Part shown: positions 38,301 through 49,436 of the stretch, one piece after another
How the letters are laid out: each line of letters begins with the position of its first letter
How positions within the stretch are numbered: position 1 is the stretch's first letter
Origin: Dioscorea cayenensis subsp. rotundata
Taxonomy: Eukaryota > Streptophyta > Magnoliopsida > Dioscoreales > Dioscoreaceae
Assembly (NCBI RefSeq): GCF_009730915.1
Contig: NC_052476.1
Coordinates: 21,061,257-21,125,256 of the forward strand
Length of the DNA stretch: 64,000 nt
Reading direction: 5' to 3'
Made by a program: the position numbers and the translations under genes
Notes under the pieces: generated by a model
The model's database searches: none
Seen by the model: only the letters and a program-made list of their open reading frames with translations
Told to the model about the DNA's origin: nothing

Positions 38301-38438
38301 AACCGAATCGCGATCGTCAGGAGAGATCATCGACCTCGCATACTCAACGAACTTGAGAAAGGCATCCTGCTCCTCCTTGAGGTTGAGATCGTCGGCGAGG
38401 GAGGAGCAGCACGGCGAGGCTTGCGAGGGTGATTCCAT
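32331..38438 (-). CDS. OB-fold nucleic-acid-binding protein with zinc-ribbon (RPA1/MEIOB-like C terminus)
   Basis: Thirteen exons join in frame to 666 residues: 38438-38184, 37878-37692, 37566-37494, 36965-36818, 36357-36248, 35492-35352, 35275-35134, 35064-34921, 34531-34371, 33648-33574, 33323-33185, 33019-32750, 32486-32331. Residues ~400-510 look like an OB fold (SYVIDLRDKMAGVSLYGSVL, then DTTGAITAKLHF and GHIVYISGLNC). Residues ~540-620 hold a zinc-ribbon pattern C544-x3-C548 ... C562-x2-C565, followed by FHLSVTLADQTGKVIAWCTG, as in the last OB folds of RPA1 and MEIOB. This suggests a single-stranded DNA-binding factor in repair, recombination or meiosis, but I cannot name it. A second in-frame ATG at 38480 would add 14 residues. 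The telo-box-like CCTAGGGTTT between the two favours 38438, because such boxes usually lie in leaders. A TRIM element sits antisense in intron 5. Confidence 0.75.
35759..36097 (+). mobile_element. TRIM: terminal-repeat retrotransposon in miniature, 339 bp, looks complete
   Basis: Two direct terminal repeats, 35759-35898 (140 bp) and 35957-36097 (141 bp), each start TGTTGGG and end CTTAACA. Between them is a 58-bp interior that opens with tggtatcgagc, matching a primer-binding site for initiator methionine tRNA, and closes with a G-rich polypurine tract. The element is flanked by a 5-bp target duplication GATAT (35754-35758 and 36098-36102). It has no coding capacity, so it depended on another LTR element for movement. 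It is a fossil lying antisense in intron 5 of the OB-fold gene. The terminal repeats are nearly identical through the middle with a few differences towards the ends, so it is fairly young rather than fresh. Confidence 0.92.
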
Positions 38439-38819
38439 CGCCGCATAAACCCTAGGCTTGGAGCCGATGATGGAGGGCATTTGAACGGTGGTTTCGGTGA
38501 TGAGTTTTGGCGGGAAAATGGGAAACGGGATCACGATGCTGGAAACGTGTACCAAAAGAGCTCGGCTTGAAAATTTGCGCGGGCTTTTTGGACTTTTTGG
38601 ATAAACTGATAAAATGAAAATTTTGCAATATATATATATATATTTTTTTTTACGTGTGTATATATATATATTCAATTTATTTCTGAAATATCATGTGGTT
38701 GGAATTATGATAATTATTTTTATGTTAATAATCAACGATGTGTTTTTTTTAGCACAAGGATGGATTAATTATTGGTTAAACTTCTCTAGAGTTATATATA
38801 CAAATTTTTAGTGATTTAA

Positions 38820-39660
38820 AAAAAATGGATAAATTACATCCATTAATAAAAGAGAAACACACACGGAAATAAACACAATCCCGGAGGAGGCCAACAAGAG
38901 AAGAACAGCATGAAGAACAACAAAACGACAAAACTAAACTACCAAGGGTGGTCCCGACAGGAACCGAACCACAAAATCTCTAGAGAAGGAGATCTTCTAG
39001 GGATGAACAAATTGCCATCAACTATATCTTGCTAGGGTTCGAAATGGGCTCAGAAAGAACACTCGCTGTCAAATCCCTAAAAGTGAGAAACTCAAAGCTA
39101 CGCGTGACTTTCACCATTGGCTCCTCTAGCCTTGCATTCTTCGAGTCAGGGGTTGTAAATAACCACAAAAGAAGCATAAGATCAAGTTTTTAAGACAATG
39201 GAAATAGTCGGGAGACAATTATAAACAAAGATGCAACCATTTCTTTTAAGGCAAAGCATTCCAATTAATTGCTCTCACAAACAAATCCTAGCTAAAAAAT
39301 AAAGGGCTTCTTAATGTTTTTCCTCCAATTCCTCCACAAATCGCTAAGTGATCAAGGGATACTACAAATCCACATGAGATAGCAAAAATAATTCTAAATG
39401 TAAGATGCCACAGCCAGGAGATGATCGGGCGTCTTGACACCTGCATGACACATAACACACGTGGTGGAATGTAACAGGTTGCATCTCAGCAATGCTAAAT
39501 TTTCTAAAATCAATATTTTATTGTCTTGTGCCAACCAGTTAAACAGATTAATCTTCTTTAGGCATTGCCTTTTTAGGATAACAGGGGTGTAGCAACATCT
39601 TAGCCCACCATCACTTAGGAGCATGGATAGAGTGATAAGTAGGGTTCACATGAGGATCAT
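38820..39660 (-). mobile_element. LINE (L1-type) 3' relic with zf-RVT remnant
   Basis: On the minus strand, 39624-39394 reads INLFNWLAQDNKILILENLA, then a CNLL...CVMCHAGVKTPDHLL pattern, the CxxC-x-H zinc motif (zf-RVT) that follows reverse transcriptase in plant L1-type LINEs. The ~550 bases downstream look like the decayed end of the frame and 3' UTR (a leucine-rich tail with stops, then a TTTTATTAATGGATG phrase near 38846). The reverse transcriptase and endonuclease parts are missing, so this is a truncated dead copy, as is usual for LINEs. Confidence 0.7.
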
Positions 39661-40518
39661 AGTCAGTAAGTTTCATCTATTTATAATTGCCCTAAAGATC
39701 TTTGGAGCCAAAATCTTCAATCGGATTTACAATTAGAAAGGACCAAAACAACATAATTGTATATATTCTTACTCCAACCAATATTTATACTCACATATTC
39801 ACATATGAAATTAATGATATATGATTTGTTATAATAACACTACATGCTGCCTAATTAATTAAGCTGGTTTTAAATTTTCAATGACTACTCATTCCATAAC
39901 TAAATAAGTATTTATAAGACTAACATTTGGACTCATTTTGTTCATTTTTTTTAGAATTGTTACAAATATATTTTAATGAGAAAACAAAGAATTACCTCCC
40001 ATTACATTACTCAATCATAAAAACAATGCATTTACAAAAACATCGCATATTTACAAACATAAAAATTACTACAAACTAATCCACATTCATAATAGAGAAA
40101 ATATTATTCATCACGAATAGTTTGCATAAAATTCAACACGAATACTAACCCCATAACTAGGGTTAACATTCCCAATTCCAGATTTAGCAACTTCAACTCT
40201 GAGGTTAGTAGTTATTTCATTTTTCATGCAAATTTCATAATATTTCCATCGATTTTTACATTTCAAATTAAAGTCATCTTCCTCAAATAAAAAAAAGTAA
40301 ATTATTATTATTATTTATTAACCATCTCAAGATTGTCATCCCATCCATCCACACAAGGACCAAAGAGAGTATTATAACAATAATAATAATAATAATAATA
40401 ATAACTATTATTATTATTATTGTTGTTATTATAATAAATATTTACATCCTGCATCATTTTTTTGGGGTTATAATTTAATTCCAATTTATTTATTTCCCAA
40501 AATAAAAGGCCGAACGAG

Positions 40519-40553
<35 letters not shown>

Positions 40554-40599
40554 CACAGTGAAGCAAAGCGCAGGTGAGAAGCTCAACGGCGCCGTCTCC
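39661..40599. other. Spacer and promoter of the first DUF7787-like gene
   Basis: AT-rich DNA with no gene. Microsatellites lie just upstream of the gene: (AAT)n followed by (ATT)n at about 40378-40422, and a (GA)n run at 40516-40552 that probably lies in the 5' leader. GA/CT runs in leaders are common in plants and can bind GAGA-type factors. Confidence 0.55.
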
Positions 40600-40750
40600 A
40601 TGGGAGAAAGCTCGGTGGGAGCGAAGCCCAAGCTCACACTCGAGGAGTACTCCATCTTCTTCGACACAATGGATCGCCGCTTCCTGTCCGTCGACCAGCT
40701 CAACCAGGTTCTCTCATTCCCCCTCTCTCCTCGATTTCTCCTCACTCCCC

Positions 40751-40784
<34 letters not shown>

Positions 40785-41373
40785 TTCTTCTTCTCGTCCG
40801 ATCTATTGATCCTTTCCTTCACATCAGATCGTTTCTATGCATGGATTCGCTCGATTTCGCACCAAGGTCTGGATTCAAAACCCTAGAACCACCCTTTCTT
40901 CTTTTTTTTTTCTTTTATTTTTCTCATTTCCGGTGAAAATGGGGCAGAAGGCTATCATGGCCTCTCTGAGGCCACTGAATCTAATGCCGCCATGGCGATC
41001 GACGATCGAAGACAGCATGATCTCACCCTTCGACGCCGCGCTCACTCTAGATGATATCAAGGAGGACGTCGCCGCGATCGGGTGGCAGGATTGCCCCGTG
41101 AACTCCATCATCACCGCCCGATCTGGCGAGGAATGGGTCTACGAGACTGGTCCTAATTCCTCCTCCTCCGCCGCCGTCGCCGCGCGAGGGATTAAGAAGA
41201 GGAGAAAAAGGAAGATGAGGAGGCTTATCTCCATCGCCGCCATCGCCGCCGCTTCTCCGGTGACTCCATCGTGGGCGGTGAAGAAGCGAAGGAGCTCCGG
41301 CCGGTGCCCGTTAGCGGATGCGGGTTCGTTGTTGTTGCTCGCGGATCATGCTGAGAGCGCTAGTCGGACTTAG
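40600..41373 (+). CDS. DUF7787-like plant protein, tandem copy A
   Basis: Three exons (40600-40707, 40828-40866, 40948-41373) give 190 residues. The conserved core is LTLEEYSIFFDTMDRRFLSV, then QLNQ|IVSMHGFARFRTK|KAIMASL, a region around PPWRSTIEDS, and TLDDIKEDVAAIGWQDCPVN. The C-terminal part is basic and low in complexity (IKKRRKRKMRR), suggesting nuclear location. I recall this as a plant-only domain of unknown function (DUF7787); no activity is known to me. A (CAT)n repeat lies in intron 1 (about 40750-40785). Exon layout is identical to copy B 500 bases downstream, so the two arose by tandem duplication. Confidence 0.75.
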
Positions 41374-41874
41374 TTTAGGATCCGTTAATAGACACCCGTT
41401 AAGGATCCGATACTAGACCCGTTAAGGATCCGTTACTGACACGATAGTTTTGACTATGCCTTTTGATATTGCTCGTGTTTACTTGTTAATCAAAGCGAAA
41501 ATTTCTTTTTACAATCTCGTCCCTATGATTTTTTTTAAAATTTTTCTCAGTATTAATATTTTTTTACCGATATTAAAAAAATAATTAGAATAAGTAAGTA
41601 TTTATTGTTATTATTTTTACCTGCGTGTATCAGCAATTAGCTAATTTACAGGGGGTATTACGCCAAAATAATTAATAAATACCTTTTTTTAAAAAAAAAT
41701 AATAAATAGATTTTCGGTTCGGATGCGGATTCTTTTGTTCATAGTTCGGATTACGGATTCAAATTGATAAAGGATCCGACCCGTTAACAAGCCACCCCCG
41801 CCAACTATATCATCTTGAGCTCTTCGTTCTCCCGCGCTGTCTCGAAAGATCGAGAGAGATCGAAAGAGAGAGAG

Positions 41875-42563
41875 ATGAAGAGAATGACGAAGCTATCGAT
41901 CGAGGACTACGCTTCATTCTGTGAGAATCCTCGTCTCAGATCATCCTTCACAATCTCTCAGCTCAATCAGGTATTCTCCATTGCTCGATCTCGATCTCCA
42001 TCTTCGTTCTCTCCGATCGAAACTTCGTTCATGGCTTGATTGTTGTTTCTGATGTGGGATTTAGATCATTTTCATGCATGGATTCTTGAAGCTCCACCAT
42101 ACCCCGAAGGTCTTCCTCCTAACCCCTCTCTGAATCCCCAATCATTTTCTCTTATTTTCCCCATTTTCAATCTCACCAGGATCATATGCTGGGCCTCATC
42201 GAAACCCTAGATCTGGTTTCTCTTACCCGATCGACGATCCAGCAAGGCGGCGCATCGTCCCGGAGATCTCGGCTGCTGGTTGATGAGTTGCAGAGAGACA
42301 TGGATGCCATCGGATGGGGAGCTTGCCGTGTGGGCTCTGTTCACACCTTTGGATCTTCGCCAGTGAGTGTTGCTACTCCGCCGATCACCAACGATTTATC
42401 ACAACATCACCGCCCGAATGACGTCCCTCCGGTGGCCGGGAAGAAGAGATTGGGTCCGGGGAGGAGGGGGAGACCTCCAAAGACGAAGAAGCTCCCCGAT
42501 CTATCTCCTCTATTTTTGATTCCCTTGGATTCCATCTTCATCGAGAACGGAGGTTCATTTTAG
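41875..42563 (+). CDS. DUF7787-like plant protein, tandem copy B
   Basis: Three exons (41875-41970, 42065-42109, 42180-42563) give 174 residues. The core parallels copy A: KLSIEDYASFCENPRLRSSF, then ISQLNQ|IIFMHGFLKLHHTPK|DHMLGLIETLDL, TRSTIQQ and a LVDELQRDMDAIGWGACRVG block. Intron positions and phases are the same as in copy A. The C-terminal tail contains GRRGRPPKTKK, an AT-hook-like basic patch absent from copy A, which hints at DNA contact. Function is unknown. Confidence 0.75.
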
Positions 42564-43223
42564 GGTAATTTTTTCCCCCTTTTTCCCCCAAGAAAACATT
42601 CATTTCCAGCATTGAGACTACTGATTTTACTGAACTATTTCTTCAATTTTTTTTTGAAAATTAATAAATTCAATGGATTGTAGTAATAGCACGAGTTTTT
42701 TTTTTTTTTAAATTAATTTATTTATGCATATTTGAAAATTTATTATTGTGATTTTTTAAAAAATAAATACATCATCCTCGTGGAAAACAAGAAATACAAA
42801 GAAAAAGTAAAAAAACGAAAAAAATTATTATTCTATTTACATAGATATTTTTTTTTCGCTGTTTTTATTCAATTTATATTCACATCTTTCATTATCTATT
42901 ATTCCTAATATTATTGTAATGTAAGATCCACTCAGAAATCCTAAAATATTTTTAAAAAATGTTTATTTTAATTAATGATAAAGAAAATAATCTATTTATT
43001 TTATTTTATTTATTTTTGACTTTATTTTGTTTTCCAAACAAACAACAGGAACATTCTGGAAAGATTAAAAAAATTATATATCTAGATATATATACATTTT
43101 ACATTTTACTCCATATAGTTCCTAGAATATGGTCAACAGGATAAAACAAATAAGTCCAAAAACCCCAATTCCAGCCACATCTCCCTTATCCATTTCGTCT
43201 CCTTCTCAGCCAAGCTCTTCACG
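42564..43223. other. Spacer between DUF7787-like copy B and GUN1
   Basis: AT-rich, with A- and T-runs and no coding signal; it should contain the 3' UTR of copy B and the GUN1 promoter. The last ~80 bases before the GUN1 ATG turn C-rich, marking the leader. Confidence 0.5.
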
Positions 43224-46200
43224 ATGCCTCCTCCAATGGCTTCCTCTACACCCACCCGCTACTACATCCCCTCTTCCAAACCCTCCCATCCCCCTTCCCA
43301 AGCCCCCCTTTCCAAACCCTCCAAACCCTCTCCCAAGCTCATCTCCTCTTCCTCTTCCCCTTGCCCTTCTCCCTCCCTCTCCTCCTCCACCTCCGCCTCC
43401 TCCTCTCATGGCCGCAGCCCCGTCCTTGGCCCCGAGTTCCGCCGCTCCCGCTCCACCCGCGTCATCTCCAAGCGTAACACCACCTCTCCTAAGCCCCCCA
43501 ATCTCACTTCTCGCCCTGCTTCCCTTGCCTCCCGTGACTGCTTGGCCGCCATAACACGCAGCAGCGATGCGACCACCTTCAACACTCTGCGGAGCTTCCA
43601 TCCCCGCCTTTCCATCCCCGAAGACTATTGCTCCATCCTCCATGAGCTTGGTGATCGCGAGAAATCCCCCTTTAAAGCCACCGAGATCTATAATTTTTCC
43701 ATGCCCTTGATGCGTAATTTGACCGAGAAAGGGAAGCTCCTCACCGCTGCCATTAGCTCGTTTGGTAAGATGGGATCCCATGATCTCGCCCGGAATGTTT
43801 TTGATAAGGGCCTCAGTGATGGGTATGGAAACACTGTTTATGCTTTCTCTGCTTTGATCTCTGCTTATGCTCGGAATGGAATGTCTTCTGAGGCTCTGGT
43901 TGTGTTTGAGACCATGAAAGGTCGTGGCTTGAGGCCAAACAATGTTTCTTATAATGCTGTTATTGATGCTTGCGGGAAGGGTGGAGTTGATCCCATTATT
44001 AGCATGGCGTTGTTTAGAGAGATGCTTGGGGTTGGGCTTCTTCCTGATAGGAAGACTTTCAACTCTTTGCTTGCTGGATTTAGTCGCGTTGGGCATTTGG
44101 ATAATGCGCGAATGTTGTTTGATGAAATGATCTTTTCGGGCATTGGTCCAGATATATATACTTATAACACTTTTATTGATGCGGTGTGCAAGTGTGGGAA
44201 TATGGAGTTGGCTGTCCAGGTTGTTTCGGAGATGCCTGCCAAAGGAGTGCATCCTAATGTTGTGACTTACTCTACGGTTATTGATGGCTACTCCAAATTG
44301 GGTCGGTTTGATGAGGCATTGAATCTTTATGAAGAGATGAGGTCACGGGGGATTCAGTTGGATAGAGTATGCTATAATACATTACTTTCAATATATGTGA
44401 AGACCGGAAAGTATGAAGAGATTGCGAAAGTGTGCAATGAGATGGAAGTGATGGGAATTGAGAAGGATACTGTGACTTATAATTCTCTGATAAACGGGTA
44501 TGGAAAACAGGGGAAGTTCGATGTAGTTAGTCGCCTGATTCAAGAGATGAGGGAAAGGAAGGTTCCGCCTAGTGTTCTGACATACTCAACTTTGATTGAT
44601 ATCTACTCGAAGGCAGGGATGTATGGAGATGCTGCAAACATGTTCTTGGAGTTCAGGGAGTCAGGATTGAAGGCTGATGTGGTTTTGTATAGCTCTTTTA
44701 TTGACACATTGTCGAAGAATGGCCTGGTGGAATTTGCTGTGTGGTTGCTCAATGAGATGGTGAAGATGGGTATCAAGCCTAATGTGGTCACTTACAATGC
44801 TGTCATTGACGCGTTCGGGAAATCTAGGATTTCTGTTGAAAATGATGGTGTTCAGCAAGATTCAGATAATCCAGAAAGTTGTGGAGGCCAGATTGTGAAG
44901 GCTTTTAGTCAGCTAGCAAGAGGAATAGGGCGCCCAGTGGCAGATGAAACAAAGAAGTCTGAGGAATTGTTGTGTATCTTAGATTTGTTTCAAAAGATGA
45001 TTGAGCAGGGTGTGAAGCCTAATGTTGTAACATTCTCCGCTATCTTGAATGCTTGCAGGTACCAATTAACTCTTCTATGATAATTTGTGCTTCAATGGTG
45101 AAACTAGCTATCTACTGAAATTTAGGTTTCCATAGCTTGAGCTTGTGGATTGTTGAGTTACTCTGGATATCTATTCTACTAATAGATGCAATATTCTTAT
45201 TTTAGGGTGATTCTATATACTCTAGGCATATCGAAGGGGATAAATCTTTTGTTGATACCCTTAAAATCCCTTAGTGTATCTCTTCTATGTTATTTCCTTA
45301 ACAACCAACTTTTAAACACATTAAACACATGTTGATTGCATGCTTAATTCTTCATTGTAGTCGCTGCAATTCATTCGAAGATGCAAAATTACTATTGGAA
45401 CAACTTCGGTTGTTTGATGACTTTGTATATGGGGTTACACATGGGCTTCTGATGGGCTGCAATGATGTTTGGATTCAAGCTCGATCTCTTTTCGATGAAT
45501 TAAGACGAATGGATCAGCCAACATCATCAGCTTTTTACAATGCTTTGACAGATGTGCTTTGGCATTTTGGGCAGGTAAGCTTAACTCTGGCAGTATATTT
45601 GAGCTGTTTTAATGTCAGAACTCGTACTCACTAAGATGTTTACTGCTTAGAGAGAAGAAAGACAATCAAGTGATCAGTGATTACTAGTAGCATAGCTTCT
45701 CATATTGAATCTGCTTTTTTTGTGCTCTTTTTCCTTTTTGAGGAAAAATGTTTTGAAATATAAAGTTGCGGTAACTTTGTGATTGATGCTATTACTCAGA
45801 GACTAGGAGCTCAGAAGGTTGTGCTTGAGGGGGTTCATAGGCAGGTTTGGGAAAACACTTGCAGTGAATTTAGTTTAGACCTGCATCTTATGTCATCTGG
45901 TGCTGCACAAGCAATGGTTCATGCTTGGCTTCTCAGTATACGCTCTGTTGTATTTGCAGGGCGTAAGCTTCCTGAGTTTGTGAGGTATGAAAATTTTTCA
46001 TGATATAATGCCTTCATTATTTTAATGCTAGACAATATTCTTGTTGAGCATTAATGAATTCTTCATCTTATGAATTGCGCTTCCCTCCCTAATGGATGCT
46101 AGCTTGAATTCATAATATAATGCATCTTAGGTAGGTTTCGTTTTAGCTTGAAAGGTTCTAGCTTTACATTTATTATTCACAGGTCATAAGTTACCGGATT

Positions 46201-46553
46201 TCCATAAATCTTGAACCACTATAAAATCTTTTATGTATTTACTTTCGATGCTTATCCTAGAAAACTTAGACCTGCTGCCTGTGTGCAGTATTCTGACCGG
46301 CTGGGGAAAACACAGCAAAATTGTTGGTGCTAGTACTCTCCGTCGAGTTATTGAGGCCTTGCTCAACACAATCGGGGCCCCATTCCGGTTAGAAAGGTAT
46401 AACATTGGAAGGTTTGTGTCACCTGGTGCTGTAGTCTCTGCTTGGTTGATGGAGTCAGGAACCATAAACATTCTCCTTCTGCACGACAACAGATCATCAG
46501 AACCATCAATCCCGGCAAATCTTCTTCCCAGATTGCAAGCGCTTCAGCTGTAG
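43224..46553 (+). CDS. GUN1: GENOMES UNCOUPLED 1, plastid PPR-SMR protein
   Basis: Four exons (43224-45058, 45361-45574, 45800-45984, 46289-46553) give 832 residues (Arabidopsis GUN1 has 918). The first ~110 residues are rich in Ser and Pro, a chloroplast transit peptide plus linker. P-type PPR motifs run from about residue 190 to 610 ([40 protein letters not shown]). The end is an SMR domain with [11 protein letters not shown] (LDxH at 709-712) and TGWGKHSK (748-755). Exon junction sequences such as [12 protein letters not shown] and WHFGQ|RLGA match GUN1. GUN1 sits in plastid nucleoids and integrates plastid-to-nucleus retrograde signals, import and tetrapyrrole/protein homeostasis. The 5' exon is far GC-richer than the rest, which produces a long false antisense frame. 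All introns are GT-AG. Confidence 0.96.
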
Positions 46554-48350
46554 ACCATTGATCTATTTTTTAGTTGAATTTCATCCCTGTTTTGTATGTG
46601 AGAGCCAAGATTAAAACAACACTTGTCTGTTTAAATTCTGACATGCCTTTGAATGCAAACTTCCTTGTTTATCATCCTCCTTGCTAATTAACCTTGACGA
46701 ATGTTTACAGCCACCGAGTGTTCCATTATCGAAGCTTTTTAGTTCTCGCAACAAAGTATACTTGAGGTATGGCCATTCAATTTTTTCATCTTTTAATTTT
46801 CTTTTTCTTGTTTGTGTAGATGTTAACTACCTTTACTGTTGTTTGTTATCCTAGATGTTACTCATGCACCTAAACCTCACTTTCCCAGCCTGGATTCTCT
46901 GGCAAATCAACATAACTACCAGTAAGTGATAGTTTCTTTCAAGGCAATTCTAGTGTGCTCAAGTCTGCAACAAACTAAATCTAGAACTCTAGAACCATGC
47001 AATCAATCTCATTTCTTATTTGAGACCTTGCAATGAAAAAGACATGGTTGGAAAGAATCCTTTTAAGTTTTAACTACTTTGACACTGAAAGAACTAACAT
47101 TTTTGGGTTGTGATTTTCGTTGTGAAATTTTTTATTGGAGGTGAAAACAGATTGGGTAGATGTCAAAGTATATATAAACAAAGTATTTATGCTTAAACTT
47201 GCATTTTCAAAGAATAAAACATATACTCTTCTTTTCTGAACTTTCTGATCTCAAATATTCTATACGGGTTTGAGTTTAATTTACTTTTTTTTTCTATTTT
47301 AATTAAGAGTAATGTAATTCTATATTTTTGTTTTGTGTTGTTGCACATAACATATGAGTGCATCATCACTCATCTTTGCAGGAAGGTACAGTTGAGGAAT
47401 TTTATGCGGTCTCTTTTTGCTGTATTTTAGTTGGTGGAATGGATTATAAGGGTGTAATCGATTGAGCTCGACCTGAGTTGTTGCGAGTTTGAGCTTGAGC
47501 TTGATTAAAAATTTTGTATTGGATGCTCGGCTCAAACTCGATCAAGTATTTATTTTATAGTTCGATCTAGATTTAATTCACAAATTGAGCTATTTGATTA
47601 AGCTAAACATTTTTATGCTCAAGCTCAGCTCGAGTTTAAAAGAATAAAATGATATTTTTATAATAAATTTAATATTATATATATATATATATATATACAT
47701 GTACTTGATTAGGCTTGTCTGTACCAAAATAGTCAAATTCTGTGCCGTTGAGCTCAACTTGATCATTTACACCCCTAGATTGGAATTGATAAACGGAGAA
47801 CAAGCTTTAAAAAAATGGTATAATAGTTTTAAATAAATAAATAAATAAACATTAATGAAAGAAAGGGTCCTTCACGCTGTCCAATGCGCAGACTGCCTCC
47901 AACTGACAAACCCAAGTTTCATGGATGCACGTGATAATCTGAGTGTCACGTGACAATCAGCAGTCCCACTGCCAAGATCTGTCTTGCAAAATATTATTAA
48001 AATTTAAAAATATTAATATAACAGAAGCAAATCATATTCCTCCTTACGTATCTATCATAAAAATTAACTTTTTCCTATTAAAAAAATAAAAAAAATTGAT
48101 CACGTGTTCAATGATTGATCATATATTTTTTAATTTTTATGCACAAATAAATATAAAATTTCATCCATAGCAATTTTTTTGCTTTCCTTTCTTATAATAA
48201 TAACATTAATTAATTTTCCTTTAGGGGGGAAAAAGGAAAATAAGGTAAATAATTATTTTATTGTCCCTTTTATATATTTATTTTTAGAAATTAAAAAGGG
48301 AATGCTTTTCGGAGGCAGCGAGCTCGCGGGGTCGATGGCAAGCTTGAACT
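46554..48350. other. Spacer between GUN1 and the ACLB promoter
   Basis: GUN1 3' untranslated region, then AT-rich DNA. One mobile element is supported (47447-47781). A possible noncoding exon with good splice signals (tttacag|ccaccg at about 46711 to cttgag|gtatgg at 46767) may belong to a spliced GUN1 3' UTR; I cannot show that it is used. Confidence 0.45.
47447..47781. mobile_element. hAT-like MITE, ~335 bp
   Basis: The left end gggtgtaatcgattgagctc and the right end ttgatcatttacacccctag are imperfect inverted repeats of the plant-wide type that reads GGGTGTAAATGA at its tip, followed inward by repeated gagctcga/tcgagctc words. Inside are several copies of ctcgagctcg-type words in both orientations and a TA microsatellite (about 47676-47697). 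No coding capacity. I could not define a clear 8-bp target duplication, so the ends are approximate. Confidence 0.6.
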
Positions 48351-48353
48351 CCG

Positions 48354-49436
48354 GCATTATATATATAACTTCCCCAGTGCTTGCGAGATTTCCAAAGTTC
48401 TTTCTTTCGATCTCTCTTGGTCTTTGAATTCGGAGGTCTCAGGTGATCCTGCGCTTATTGTTATTTGTTGATTTTTGTGCTGTTGAATTCGGTGATCGAT
48501 CTGGTTTTTCGGAGAAGGATTTGGCAGTGGATCTGAGGACGAGAATGGCGGGTTTTTCCTTCTGATTTTGCGTTTGAATTGGTTGGAGGAGGTCCAGCGG
48601 GGGCTGGGCATTTATGGTGTTGTTTGGTTTTTGATTTAAACCAAACAACACCATAAATGAAGAAAGGAAAAGAGTAGGCAAATTCGTCGACTTTGCTTGT
48701 CATTTGCTTGTGGATCTTGTTTTCTCCATTCAATTAATCTGATTTTCTTTCCTTTTATTTTCTCGATATTTTTTTTTTTTCCATTCAAATGCAGCCTTGA
48801 TGCCGTGATTTACTCGTTAGCTCAATCTTTGAGCTACTGTTAGGAAATTTCATTTTTTTTTTTTTCATTTTTGCTTTTTTAATGCATTCTTGTGTGTTGC
48901 TATCTGCGTGTCTAAGTAACGGTGCATTTGGACAAGATTTAGACCATTTTATTTCATGATCAAAGAATGCATCAATGTCTCATTTTGCGCGTGACATAGC
49001 ACTGCCTTATTTTGTCCAAGATTTACTGTGGTGTTTGGGTTTAGTCGCTCTCAATAGCGCTAGAGCACTTATTATTATATTCTCAAAAGGGAAGTTTTGT
49101 GCATTTTAACTTTGCCGTAATTCTCAGGGGTTGTTTCATTGAACTAGTGTGGATATGTATGTGATAAAAATCTTGGTTTTTATGCTGCAGGTTGCATGTA
49201 GTTGAAAATGTCCAATGGGACAATGGTTCTGCTGTGTCATTTCCTTGGGTCTTTTGCTGTTCATGGAAATAAATTTCCCCTAATAAAGTTTTGAGTTTTG
49301 CTATGTTTTTGTTCTGCCGGATTCCCTGTCTTTCTGTGGAAAATCACTTTTATTTAGGAGTTTCTTCAATTTTAAAATTTATATAATTTATCATTGTAAT
49401 TACTCTTTCAGGTTGTATTGATTTTCAATTCAAGCA
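48354..49436 (+). promoter_or_regulatory. ACLB core promoter, leader exon and ~1-kb leader intron
   Basis: A TATA-like run attatatatataac lies at about 48355-48368. A leader exon downstream ends ggaggtctcag|gtgatcc at about 48441, and the leader intron ends tactctttcag at 49411. The coding exon then begins with a 25-base leader before the ATG at 49437. A long first intron in the leader is common in highly expressed plant housekeeping genes. The intron contains a perfect hairpin (separate entry). Confidence 0.6.
48609..48659. repeat. Perfect 22-bp inverted repeat with 7-nt loop
   Basis: Arm 1 (48609-48630, core ttatggtgttgtttggttt) and arm 2 (48638-48659, core aaaccaaacaacaccataa) are exact reverse complements, separated by ttgattt. 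It lies in the ACLB leader intron, so the pre-mRNA would form a stable hairpin. No terminal features of a transposon flank it. Confidence 0.95.

Noticed and set aside
40311-40745. 144-codon minus-strand frame
   Set aside because: Made of translated GA and AAT microsatellites and the complement of the DUF7787-like exon 1.
43206-44252. 348-residue antisense open frame
   Set aside because: It lies opposite the GUN1 first exon, whose GC-rich, codon-biased sequence keeps the complement open. Its residues are low-complexity Gly/Arg runs with no family pattern.
46711-46767. Possible extra coding exon after GUN1
   Set aside because: GUN1 already ends naturally at 46553 after the SMR domain; at most this is a noncoding 3' UTR exon.
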